Origin: Theristus sp. LFF4_11
Taxonomy: Eukaryota > Nematoda > Chromadorea > Monhysterida > Xyalidae
Length of the DNA: 64,000 bases
Direction: 5' to 3'
Assembly (NCBI GenBank): GCA_030248135.1
Contig: JASANC010004863.1
Location: forward strand, 1-64,000
The translations under genes were made by a program, and so were the position numbers. Shown here in pieces: positions 54,046-64,000 of this stretch. The stretch's first letter is position 1; every line of letters begins with the position of its first letter. Under the pieces are notes generated by a model. It was not told the origin of the DNA. It did not search any database and was given only the letters and a program-made list of their open reading frames with translations.

Positions 54046-57000
54046 CCAAGGTCGTGGCAGAGGGCGTGGTGGTCGAGGACGACGCCGACGTCAGGTGATC
54101 AACGGAGATTTCAGCGGCGCCGAATTCTGGGATCGAAATGAACCGATCTACGTGGCGTTGACGGATGAGGCAAACAGGTTGCACACTCGACATTGGTGTT
54201 CTTGCTTCTGCTTGACATGCAGTCGAACTCTAAATCTGCGGATCTAATCTAAGGGATTCTGCGTGATCTAAATTGTAGGTTGTGATCAAGTGATGCGTGC
54301 TTTCTGCGCAGAACTTGCTGTATGGGCGGAGTTTGGTTTGCACAGAAAACATATACATCACGTGATCACTAACCAATCAGCTGATTCCGCGTAATTTGGA
54401 GTTCGACTGTACACGATGATATTGTGGCTTGTTTGCGACTGATATTTAGTATGTGCAATATGCTGAGAAAACAATGAGTAACAAGGAGCATATATTGATG
54501 CTCCTTTATTGACATGCAAATATTGTGGAAGAAGGGGCACTTTTGCGAAACATTTCACAAGTGAACTTTGTCCGCAATATCCTGCTAAAAAAGTGTCCTC
54601 CGAACAAGTATCCGTTGTCCTGTTTACCGTGGTGTCGAGCGCAGTGCCCGTGCCCCGCTGATAAAAATGGCCCAAGACGCTTAGTGTGGCGTTGCGAATT
54701 TCCGGGATACCGCGCGGAACAAGACACCGGACACCCGTTTGGATGGCTACTGTTCGGGGTCGGACATCTTTCGCTAGCGTGAAGGTGCATCATCGTCGGT
54801 TGCTCGTTGGTTTTTTTTAAACTGCTTTTCCGCGCAAAACCTAACGTTATTGGTTGTTGTTGCAGTGTTGTTCTTGTTACAGTCATCCGGACTTCCCGCG
54901 TTGGATCAAATCGATGAGCGACTATTTTCGAAAGTACTCCTGCATCGACTTTCAAATGACGCAAACACCACCAGCCAGCACGCAATACATACAGGTGGTC
55001 GTGGAGCAGACCGCACAGGGGTGAGTGTCATATGTACAGTAGTACAGTTGAACTCTAAATTATAGGGAATCAGCTGACTGGTTGGTGATTACAGTATGCA
55101 TGCTTTCTGTGTTGGCATTGCTGTGGGCGAGTAGTTCGCCTGCACAGAAAACAAGCATCACGCGACCACCAACCAATCAGCTGATTTCCTATAATTTAGA
55201 GTTCCACTGTATGTCGATGAACATGGCTTTTGTCACTGAACAGTGAAAATGGCAACTTCCGGATTCAAACAACTGAAGAAGTGGGTGTTGCAACTAATGT
55301 GTTTGGCAAATTTTAGTGCTTATTCTTTTTTTCCACACGCGAGAAACCTTGAAAATTGCCATTTTCGGGGTTTTGCCAGGAATAGTTGGTCAAATAACAC
55401 GCGCGTAGGCAGAAATTGCCATTTATTCGACGCACACGATTGGTAAAAGCGGGCAACTTTTTTCCCAGTGGTCGCTGAGGTAATTATTGATTGAACGGAC
55501 AAAAAACTGAATTTCCGGTCACTTATAGTAGTATAGTAGTGTATAAACTTCTGGCCCGAGTTAAAAAAATGCTTGAGCCAGGAGTTTATCACTTTTGAAT
55601 ACGGTATGTGTGTTTTGTTAAACATCTTGCTCGAGTTGATTGCTGTTACTGTTGATATTAAATTAAATACGGTGTGTTTTTATTTTGTCAAACTTCTGGC
55701 CCGGCTATTACATTTGCGTGATATTAATTTTCGATCATGTGTGACTTCTGGCCCTTCTGTGCAAGCCAGAACTTTTGTAGTTATAAGGCCAGAAGTTTCA
55801 CAAGAACGCTCGCGCCGGCTACGGTCATAATAGGCGTGAATTGTATGTTACGTGTCATCTGAGCACCCGGCTATTACATTTGCGTGATATTAATTTTCGA
55901 TCATGTGTGACTTGTTAAACTTCTGGCCCTTCTGTGCAAGCCAGAACTTTTGTTGTTATAGGGCCAGGTAAGTTTCACAAGAACGCTCGCGCCGGCTACG
56001 GTCATAATAGGCGTGAATTGTATGTTACGGTCATCTGAGCAAAACCCCTCCAGAAACATTTCGAATACGGTATGTGTGACTACGGTCATGTGAAACGTCT
56101 AGCCTCAGAGCAATTCTGTCATGGGGAAGTAAATTATTAAGTGTCTGCACGCAATAAAATGTTACAATTAAAGATAAAATTGTGGCCTGTGCACTCACGT
56201 TTAATAGAACACAAATCGGACCGAGCTAAAGTTCTGGCCTCAACGTATTTTCACTGGTTGAAAGCCAGAACTTTACAATTTCTGCATTGTCACATGACAC
56301 TATTCCAAGAAAGACAAGAAAAAGTTCGAATATGTAACATCAGCAGCATGGACTTGAACCATGCAATTCAAGTTCGAACTTTTTCTTGCCTCACCTGGCG
56401 TGCGAACCACTGCACCACAGAGGCCCTAACTGTCTGCAATAAAATATTGACCAAGTGTCAGTGCAAGTTTAATATTTACCTGGCTAAACATACAGAGAAC
56501 CGGCTTGCGTGCTGTTGATATCGAAATATTCATCAAAACAACATACGACTGCACAAAAAACTGCACAACAGAGAATCGGAATGATTGAAACACAAAGAAA
56601 TGCACAACAGAAAACCTGAATGATTGAAAAATGGTAGAATTGCTTCAAAGTCGTTGTTGTTTCTTTTTCTCTTCAAAAACAACTACTCTGCAGTAAAATA
56701 AGAATCCAACACCAACAAACGTGTGATTTTCAATGAATCCATCAAATCGAGCGATAATGAAAACTTATTTTTGGAGGTGACACAGACACACACACACAAA
56801 ACTCCTGACTCGAGCATTTTTTTAACTCGGGCCAGAAGTATGACCGTAGCCGGCGCGAGCGTTCTTGTGAAACTTCTGGCCCTATAACAACAAAAGTTCT
56901 GGCTTGCACAGAAGTTTAACAAGTCTCACATGCTCGAAAATTAATATCACGCAAATGTTATAGCCGGGCCAGAAGTTTAACAAAATAAAAACACACCGTA

Positions 57001-60000
57001 TTTAATATCAATAGTAACAGCGATAAACTCGTCCAAGAAGTTTAACAAAACAAACATACCGTATTCGAAAGCAACAAACTCCTGGCTCAAGCATTTTTTT
57101 AACTCGGGCCAGAAGTTTATACACCACTATACTACTCTTATATTCCAATCATCTTAAAATAGCGCTCGCATAATCATGTTTGTTCATGTTGCGTACAGTT
57201 GCGCCTCGTGGCTGGGCAAGGACCGTCGGTACGCAAACGGCGCTCAGTCGCTCTGGCTGTCGAAGGGTGGATGCGATTATGTGAGTGAAAAATTGCACTG
57301 GAGTTACAGTACTCGCGAATATCGTTATTCTTGAAACCACCAGCTAAAAAGCTCTCCAGATGGTGTCTGAACACACGTGCAGACGAATCACTTGTGTAGT
57401 GGCCCTAACTACAGAATTCAATTTCAAGAGAATAATAGAGCGGTGTACAAACTTCTGGCCCGAGTTAAAAAAATTTCATGCTCGAGCCAGGAGTTTATGA
57501 ATATCACTGTTATTGTGAATCAATATCACGGTGAATCGATCTTGCCGACCGCCTTAAAAACAAACCATCCAAACAAAAGCAACAAAACGAAACTTTTTGT
57601 CAACAAGCCTTTTACACAAGAAGTTACACAACACCTTTTAAACCAAGCCAACACGCCTCGGCTTAAGGCCGGGAAAAAATAGTCGCCGTAATTGACATTA
57701 TTTTATTTTTTTTTAATTCAAAATCGGTACTGAAAAGAAAAAGCAAAAATACACATAAAAGTCAGCCTATTTATACCCATGAGCGCCGTATCCTTTACAC
57801 ATAATAACCAGTTTGCGCGCAACCAAAAATTTCGAAGGCACTTTTTGCATTTTTTTGAACAAACATTAACTTATTAACATCGTCGTTACAACAAACATTA
57901 TCGTAAGTAATTGCCCATATCATTACACTACGATTATGTCGCAGAGGCCGCTCCCTCCTCATACTATACGTTTCTTATGAATTAGAAAAAACTATCTCTC
58001 CTTCTTCCTTTTATCTGAGGGACAAAAACAGAAACGTTACAGCTGCCCCGTTAAAAAGTGTCGACCCAACGCTTCAAGACCACGCTTCCTTTCCTCAGTG
58101 TGGTATGCGGTTTTTCCTATATGGGTTCAACGAAACGGCTCTATCAACAAAAAACTTCGAATGCAAACGAACTACTCCGCGTCAAAATACTGGCGTATCC
58201 AGTACAGCATGTGCTGGAAAATGCGGTTGTTGTGATGTGCTCGACGGAACATGTATTGGTACAAGTACATCGGGAACAATTCCTGCGATGTGCCGTGTAG
58301 TTGCAGTTGAGGCTTGATGTCGCCCCATGTCGCCTCAATCGTCCGCGTGTGCACTGACAGATCGTTCTGGTCGACGAAATTGACACGGTGATTCATCCCA
58401 CTCATGCCCGTACGTGTTCTGAAAACAACTATACTGTACAGTACATCCGTGCTTGTCATCGCAATCAATACATACGCGGTAGGTGTGTACGATTCGGCGC
58501 CACAGAAGTAACAACATTCTCGCCATGTTGCTGCTTTTGGTGTCGGGACGTCGTATATGAGGTCCGGCAGATCTCGCAGGTCACCAGCTGAAGTGAGACA
58601 CACAGCCAATTTCTGGCGCGTGAAATTCTTGTGGTCATCACCACGGCCACAGACGTCGCAACACTGTTGAAAGTTGGAAAAAACCTGTGCAACAGCGAGA
58701 ATACTGTGCGGCTGAAATCGTTCACGTTATCAAGAAGATCGAAATGAAAATTTCCGATTTAAGAGTCGGTTTTTGATAGCCATTATATACCGCTGCGAAT
58801 GTGCCGAAATTTCATCCACACCGAACGAGAAATTGCCCACAGCAGCCAGTGGGGGTCTGTAAAGCAAAAACTGTGCACCTTGTTGTTGTTGAATTGAGTT
58901 TGATCCATGCCAATGAGAAATATTGTCCACAGCAACCTGTGGGGGTCTGTCAAGCAAAAAATTGGGCGCCTTGTTGTTGTTAAATTGAGTTTGATCCACA
59001 CCCACAACGATGAGAAATTGCCCACAGCAGCCAGTGGGGGTCTTTCGAGCAAAAATTATACAGCACGTTGTTGTTCAATTGAATTATGAGACAGATACAC
59101 ACCGAACGAGAAATTGCCCACAGCAGCCAGTGGGGGTCTGTAAAGCAAAAACTGTGCACCTTGTTGTTGTTGAATTGAGTTTGATCCATGCCAATGAGAA
59201 ATATTGTCCACAGCAGCCTGTGGGGGTCTGTCAAGCAAAAAATTGGGCGCCTTGTTGTTGTTCAATTGAGTTTGATCCACACCCACAACGATGAGAAATT
59301 GCCCACAGCAGCCTTTTGGAAATCTGTCAAGCAAACATGATTTGCACATTTGATGCACACCGAGGTCTGTCAATCAAAAATATTGTCTCACGTTGAGTTT
59401 ATCTGATTGATGTATGTGCCGTTATGAGAATTGATGAACAAATTTGACAAATTGATTGCGCAAAAACCAATATTGCTCACTGATGAATGCTTGGCAACTG
59501 TTTTGTTGACGCACTGAAGAGTTGCAGGTTACATAAAATCGTCACGCAAAATATGATAGCAGAACGTCTCACAAGGCGAGTGGCAGTAAGATCGTAATGA
59601 GACGCAAAACGTGTGCTACCGTAATCCATATATAGCGTTACACATTATGATTTTTCGCTATTTGATGGATGGGATAGTTTACTTTAGAACGAGCAATGCA
59701 CATGTTGGTTGGTGGTCAGTGCACTAAGATAGTGTTGAGACTCAAAGCAAGCTTAACCACAAGCTCAAATATCAAAATTTAAAATAAAAAACTCCGTGAA
59801 AAATCTAACCTATTTTAGTTACGCTAAAATAGGAAAGCGCCATTTATTTTTACCACGGATCGGTTGCGGCACATGCTCGGGCACATCAGTATTCGAACGT
59901 CTTGTTTAGCGTGCTGGCTGACGTGGTCGCGTCTGGCGTCAGTGTTGTTGCCAGCTGTCCATCATACAGTACGCCAGTAATTTCCTGTAATTAATCACCC

Positions 60001-63000
60001 AATAATTCCCCGTTTAGTATGACACGGTCGTTCACGAGTTCCTGCACGCGTTGGGCATCTTCCACGAGCACTCGCGCACCGACAACGCGCAGCACATCAC
60101 GCTGTTCACGGAGAACATCCTCGACTACGGCGTCTCGCAGTTTCGCAATTGCGCCACGGAGGGCTGCGACCTCGTTGGGCCGTACGACCTGGGATCCGTG
60201 ATGCACTACGCACGGGTGCGGATGGGTTGGGACTGGTTTTGGGAATGGTTGGGAATTAGGACTCTTTTTTAAGAATGGATTGGCATTGGGACTGGTTTTG
60301 AGAATGGTTTGGCATTGGGATTGCTTTGGGACTGGTGTGGCACTGGTTTAATTACTCTTCTCGTTACAAAAATCATCACCACAACAAAGATTGAACCATC
60401 TGGACGCCGATACCAACCATACTCGGTCGCCCGCCGGGTTTTCTTCCGGAATCGGTGTCGTTTCGCGTGTTTTCAATCGCTGAAATTGGCATTTCAGTTC
60501 TTTTTATTTTATTTTCAGAGCGGCTTTGCGAAAGACAACGATCGCGGCGCGTTCACGACGAAAGACGCGTCGCTCGCAGACACGCCCGGCATGACCGCCG
60601 ATCTGTCGTTCCTCGATTTGAAACGCGTCAATTTGGCCTATTGCAGTGGTATTATTTTGAGCGTTTCAGAAAGTTTTTTTTTCGTACAAGAGCTTCACGC
60701 GCTCCGAGAAAGGCCCCCACACGACGACGGCGCGCCTCAAATTTGAACCGCCGCGCATTCGAGTAATCGTTTTCCGATGTGCCTAGCCTGCAAACGTATT
60801 GAGTCTCGAAGCAAAGGCAACGATAATGCACGTGTCGCTTTCTCATGGTGTCCTGAAAGACAACTGATTTCAATCAAGTTGCATTTCTTTATCATTTGTC
60901 TGAAGATTGGTCATTTTATTTCCGCAACAATCCAAGCACCCTCGTGGCCTGGTGGTAGAGCGTTGGACTATTACCAGTGCGTTCGGGGAATCGAGCCCCG
61001 TCGAGGGGTGTATAGGCACTTAATGACAGAGAAAACTCGACGGCGTTGTTGTACGCTTCTCTGGGTTGATTAGCCCTGGCTAAACACATCGCTTAAAAAT
61101 TCCAACAAAACAAAACAAATAAAGTGTGTCGCTCTCAAAAACACACTGGCAACACTGGCATTAACGCATGCATGTGGAATTTTTGGTTGCCCTTTCGGCC
61201 AGTGTGTTTGTTCTCTTCTGCCAAACAGATGGTGAAGTCAGGATTCCATTGTTCATCGTGCGACAGAAATCAAGATTTCGACATTGACAGAAACAATCTA
61301 CAGTATACTCTCGCAGGCATCTGTGCGAACGACAACGCGTGCGGTCCGGTCGGCTACCGTAATCCGGCCTCGTGCCAGAAGTGCATTTGTCCGGCGGGCA
61401 ATGGCGACGACGGCACCTGCAATGATCCGGTGCTCGGTTCGGTCTTGGTTTTTTACAAATTTATTTACCAGTACACTGAACTTCTGAATAGTTAGCATTT
61501 CAATGTTGACCTTTTTTCAATCTAAAATCCATATTGTGAGTTTCGTGGCTGGTCGGATCACATTGAACAGTCACGCATCATTAATGTTACAAAAGTGAGA
61601 CTAGAACGCTTATTGTTGCCGATTATGCAGAGCGCGTGTGCGGCGGTCAATTGGTGGCGACGGCCGAATGGAAGGAATGGACGGTGAAGCGGAGCCGGAA
61701 CGCGCCGAACGCAGATGACTGTGTCGTCGCGATCAAGGTCGTTTGCAAACGCTCGTTTGGTTTTATGTATTTTGCAATTCCATCCAGTATCCAAGCTTTT
61801 CGGTACATGTAGGTATCATGTAATGCTACGGGCCACTATAGATATTAAAAAAGAAATATACGTTCATTGAGAAAAACAGGTGAGAAATAACTGAATGTGA
61901 ACATTTCCAGATAGGTATTGTGGATTTATTCAAACGTGTCCGGGCTAAAATGACGTCATTTGCTTTGAAAATGCCCGTTTGTCAAAGTACAGGCACTAAA
62001 ATGTCAGTTTGGTGTGACTGTTTCGACATTCACCATTTGTTTACGATAAGAAATCGGCTAAACGGAAAGCCTGGTTTGCTTTGAACGGCATGCGCATGTT
62101 TGGCGGCACATGACGTCATTTCAGTGGGACACGTTTAAAAAGATATGTCATACAATGATATATTTTTCGTCAGTTTGAATTGTGTTCTCAATATTTTGAT
62201 CAAGATAACGGGACAAAACAACTTAGAATCCAAGCGGTGGCAAGGTGGAATTCAAGGTCGATGGTCTGTCGTTGTACGACGATGGCGGATCATCGCGTTG
62301 TCTGTATGAAAGCATCGAAGTTCGCACCGAGAAATTCGCACTGGCTGCCCCGGTGTACGTGTTTTTTATTGTTTTTTTTGTCGCTAATTGTGTAAGAGTT
62401 GCAAAATATTCAAGATTCTTAAAAATTGGAGACATTTGATATTCGTTCTTTTACGCTTTTTTGATCCGTTGCAGTTCTTTCGGGCTTCTGTGGAGCCGCT
62501 TGAGACAAATTCAAAAAAAAAACTCAAACAGATACTTCTTTTCATCAGCTACTGCGGTGATATCGGCACGAAAAACTGGGTGTCCGTATTCGACCGCTTG
62601 ATGGTGTTCTACCGGGTACGCCACAATTTCGACGGCACCAAAACATTCTACTATCGTGCGATTTCGGACACCGGTACGTCACGCACACTGCATATAACTG
62701 CTTTGAATTGTTATTGTGTGTCTAGTTTTCCGTCGTGTGTGCATGTGAACATAAAAACACACACAACACAATCAATATTCAGATGCGACCACACCCACGA
62801 AAACGACATCAACGACGACGACGACGACGACGACGACGACAACAACAAGAGCTCCAATAACGGCTCCGTCTGGTACATATGCAATTTCGTTTTGTCATTT
62901 TGCCGAATGGTGTGTCACTTTGGGTAACTTTGTGACACAAAGTTTGTGACACTTTAACTGCTTTGCGTTTGTGTGTTGCTCTGCGACCCTGACACACGCA

Positions 63001-63670
63001 AACACAAAAAAACAAGAACGCAGTCAGCAAACAGTGCGCACTGAATGTTTTGCGGAGTATTAATTGAAAAGCGATTTCACGACGTTTTTTCGTTTATTCT
63101 GGAAGAATTCTGTGCGGTTCAACCTTGGGGAAACGGTGGTCAACAACAGTTCGTACAAAGTTTCCGTACAAACAACCCGAGACACCAAGAATACCGTAAA
63201 GTCTTGCATATAAGGTCTCCTTACATAAATTTGAACATCAAAAATTTCTGAAAAAAGTGGAATTTTGTGTGACAGCCTTATAAGTGGGAGGAAGTCTTAT
63301 AAAGCGAAAATTAGGAAGTCCGGGTCTTATAAACGGAGTGAAGTTTCGAACAAATCAAAATTTTGAATTTTTTTGGTTTCCCGCCGTGTGACACTCCGCC
63401 CACTTTTGGGTGGGGGTCTTATAAGTGGGAGGAACCTTATATGCAAGACTTTACGGTATCAGTAATCTGACGCGATGTTATGGCAAGAAAAACTCCGTGC
63501 AGGTGCCTGTCCGGCCGGCTTCTTCCACTGTCCGAACGGCATCCGCACGACCGTCTACTGCGACACGGCCATGTGCGTCGGCAGCAACTGCATCAACAAC
63601 CAGTGGCTGTGCGACGGCTGGGACGACTGCGTCGGCACGCCCGCCCTCGACGAACAGCAATACTCGATTC
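52321..63670 (+). CDS. Secreted astacin metalloprotease with EGF, CUB and LDLa modules (3' end probably outside window)
   Basis: Exons: 52321-52443, 52843-53004, 53296-53404, 53973-54177, 54883-55020, 57199-57280, 60018-60215, 60519-60648, 61317-61436, 61631-61737, 62227-62354, 62549-62673, 63503-63670 (598 codons so far, phases agree). Signal peptide MSTIRPQVVVVLVLVSLIAIAKA. The pro-region (to about 190) contains a QG/RG repeat and GRGRRRR. The catalytic domain (about 190-382) has HEFLHALGIFHEHSR at 279-293 (three zinc His and the catalytic Glu) and the Met-turn SVMHY with Tyr337. Cys pairs of the astacin fold are visible: SCIDF with AYCS, and GCASW with GGCDY. Then EGF-like GYRNPASCQKCICP, CUB (CGGQLVATAEW, SSRCLYES, YCGDIG) and LDLa (CINNQWLCDGWDDC). 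The LDLa and the basic repeat are unusual additions. Substrate unknown. Confidence 0.85.
53973..54075 (+). repeat. Coding hexamer minisatellite (CAAGGT)n
   Basis: Within exon 4 of the astacin gene the DNA repeats AAGGTC/AAGGCC hexamers, encoding alternating Gly and Gln/Arg before an Arg-rich GRGRRRRQ segment. This looks like slippage-driven expansion in a disordered pro-region. The Arg cluster could be a furin-type cleavage site. Confidence 0.85.
54218..54411. mobile_element. MITE family A, copy 2
   Basis: GCAGTCGAACTCTAAAT...ATTTGGAGTTCGACTGTA with AACCAATCAGCTGATTCCGC near the right end and the GCGTGCTTTCTGCGCAG / TGCACAGAAAACATATACAT inverted core. It lies in the intron after exon 4 of the astacin gene. 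Confidence 0.85.
54590..54782. repeat. Relative of the GTGTCC inverted repeat
   Basis: AAGTGTCCTCCGAACAAGTA...GTGCCCGTGCCCCG...CACCGGACACC...GTCGGACATCTTTCGCTAGCG. It shares end motifs and the GTGCCC block with 51767-51935. Intronic. Confidence 0.5.
55043..55212. mobile_element. MITE family A, copy 3
   Basis: TACAGTTGAACTCTAAATTA...TAATTTAGAGTTCCACTGTA with inner AATCAGCTGACTGGTTGG / CCAACCAATCAGCTGATT. It starts only 22 bp after the splice donor of astacin exon 5 (55021). Confidence 0.9.
55524..57139. mobile_element. 1.6-kb inverted-arm element with repeated AACTTCTGGCCC
   Basis: Left end AGTAGTATAGTAGTGTATAA and right end ...TTATACACCACTATACTACT. The arms are about 300 bp (55524-55830 and 56838-57139). 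AACTTCTGGCCC and its complement recur many times. A partial tandem copy of the arm interior follows at 55866-56040, and a further fragment is at 57440-57500. No coding capacity. It fills astacin intron 5. Confidence 0.85.
56347..56427 (-). other. tRNA-like sequence (probably SINE head or tRNA pseudogene)
   Basis: On the minus strand GGGCCTCTGTGGTGCAGTGG has a box A-like TGGTGCAGTGG, and GGTTCAAGTCC is a perfect box B. The two are about 60 bp apart. An acceptor stem cannot be completed at the 3' side, and the middle is an inverted TTCGAACTT-type sequence. It is not called as a functional tRNA. Confidence 0.4.
57500..58171. other. Intronic stretch without recognised content
   Basis: A/T-rich. 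It contains the short open frame 57377-57682 that starts in the repeat fragment and lacks any motif. Nothing supported. Confidence 0.5.
58172..58712 (-). CDS. ISXO2/Merlin-type transposase-like protein, 5' end missing
   Basis: Minus-strand frame inside astacin intron 6. The C-terminal part GMNHRVNFVDQND, SVHTRTIEATWGDIKP and MYLYQYMFRRAH matches the last section of ISXO2-like (IS1595/Merlin) DDE transposases, including the HT..IE..W motif. Upstream are CCDVCGRGDDHKN and CCYFCGAES, two CxxC-type pairs. A 57-bp intron (58419-58475, GTATGT...TTTTCAG, phase 2) can be removed without a frame break; reading straight through is also open. Upstream the frame meets a stop near 58712, so earlier exons are lost or unrecognised. 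It may be a decayed transposon or a domesticated family common in nematodes. Confidence 0.65.
58817..59345. repeat. Higher-order tandem repeat: ~94-bp monomers in a 281-bp unit
   Basis: Monomers carry GAGAAATTGCCCACAGCAGC (or GAGAAATATTGTCCACAGCA) followed by GGGGGTCTGT.AAGCAAAA, TTGTTGTTGTT and AATTGAGTTTGATCCA. Starts are near 58829, 58915, 59013, 59110, 59196 and 59294. Monomers four to six repeat one to three almost exactly. It lies just upstream of the minus-strand transposase-like gene. Confidence 0.92.
59346..60017. other. 3' part of astacin intron 6
   Basis: No repeat or exon could be assigned apart from the acceptor CGTTTAG at 60017 that begins the zinc-site exon. Confidence 0.5.
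60938..61102 (+). mobile_element. tRNA-derived SINE, copy 3 (most complete)
   Basis: The head ACCCTCGTGGCCTGGTGGTA has box A TGGCCTGGTGG, and GGGGAATCGAGCCCC has box B. CGAGGGGTG closes the stem. The tail is TATAGGCACTTAATGACAGA, GACGGCGTTGTTGTACGC, TTCTCTGGG, TTAGCCCTGGCTAA and ACATCGCTTAAAAATTCC. It lies in the astacin intron before the EGF-like exon, 211 bp upstream of it. Confidence 0.82.
61916..62144. mobile_element. MITE family C, copy 4
   Basis: TATTGTGGATTTATTCAAAC...GGGACACGTTTAAAAAG. It ends about 80 bp before astacin exon 11. Confidence 0.85.
62815..62846. repeat. (CGA)n microsatellite
   Basis: About ten ACG/CGA triplets in the intron between the CUB and LDLa exons of the astacin gene. 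Confidence 0.9.
63192..63458. mobile_element. MITE family B, copy 4
   Basis: Ends TACCGTAAAGTCTTGCATAT / complement. It ends 44 bp before the LDLa exon of the astacin gene, so it supplies much of the sequence around the branch-point region of that intron. Confidence 0.9.
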
Positions 63671-64000
63671 GTAGGCTCTTTTTCGCTCGATATACATTTG
63701 CTGAATTGATGAGCACAAAGCACGGGCGAAACTGGGCAAATTTTGGTCAAAATGTTACAGTGACACAAATTTTCAGAGCAGAGTAGTGGTAGAAATTTAG
63801 TGGTGTGGTAGTAAAGTGAAACAAATGTTTTACTCTTTAACTTTGTTTGGGTCAAAAAAATGGATTTCGGTTGAAAAGCCTCAACATTTTTCAGCCGTTT
63901 TTTCTGTTCTCCTCATTCTGGAATTACGTGTTTTCACTCATCATTCGGTGCCACCCTGTACACATGCGCATTGTTGCCAGTTTTCCTTCTGTTTTCACCA
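63671..64000. other. Right edge: intron after the LDLa exon
   Basis: Begins with the donor GTAGGC at 63671. No further exon is visible before the window ends, so the gene probably continues outside, though a terminal exon elsewhere cannot be excluded. Confidence 0.5.

Noticed and set aside
54861..54882. Upstream acceptor (after 54865) for astacin exon 5
   Set aside because: It would shift the phase and hit a stop within the exon; the GTTACAG acceptor at 54882 joins in phase 2 and gives the astacin-like sequence SHPDFPRW.
58730..59373. Minus-strand frames reading DPHWLLWAIS repeats as a repetitive protein
   Set aside because: All frames across the 281-bp higher-order repeat are similarly open; no signal of coding selection or splicing.

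Overview
The window is eukaryotic and almost certainly from an invertebrate animal. Genes are broken into short exons with GT...AG introns and there is no bacterial gene layout. The best guess is a nematode: the astacin protease has the EGF-like plus CUB tail pattern common in nematode NAS proteins, and the receptor family is a divergent nicotinic-type (nAChR-like) one. The assignment to nematodes is inference. Only protein families and splice phases could be read directly.

Positions 2161-50766 hold a head-to-tail array, all on the + strand, of seven apparently intact Cys-loop ligand-gated ion channel subunit genes (called genes 1 to 7 here) and one 5'-truncated copy between genes 6 and 7. 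Each model was assembled by hand from 9-12 exons. All have matching splice phases and an open frame of 435-468 codons: signal peptide, 'FRNYDRR.RPV' N-terminal helix, loop D/loop A exon, C-x13-C Cys-loop, loop C, M1, M2, M3, a short intracellular loop and M4. Genes 2, 3 and 4 form one subgroup: no separate exon in the M3-M4 loop, and the loop B Trp replaced by His or Lys. Genes 5, 6, 7 and the truncated copy form another, with an extra loop exon. Gene 1 also has the extra loop exon and alone has an added intron just before M1.

The introns and spacers are packed with mobile DNA. There is a 2.7 kb TTAA-flanked element with ~410-bp inverted termini carrying a Ty3-type reverse transcriptase/RNase H fragment (inside gene 2). 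A gutted LTR retrotransposon with 151-bp LTRs sits inside a tRNA-derived SINE (37.5-39.1 kb). At least three MITE families are present in four or more copies each, with several fold-back elements, a (TCAA)n microsatellite, and satellites of 522, 150 and about 94 bp (the last in a 281-bp higher-order unit).

Positions 52321-63670 hold a second, unrelated + strand gene: a secreted astacin metalloprotease. It has a signal peptide, an RG/QG-rich basic pro-region, a catalytic domain with the full zinc signature, then EGF-like, CUB and LDL-receptor class A modules. It probably continues past the right edge. Its sixth intron contains a minus-strand ISXO2/Merlin-type transposase-like gene and a higher-order satellite. 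I saw no rRNA gene, no convincing functional tRNA gene and no CRISPR array.
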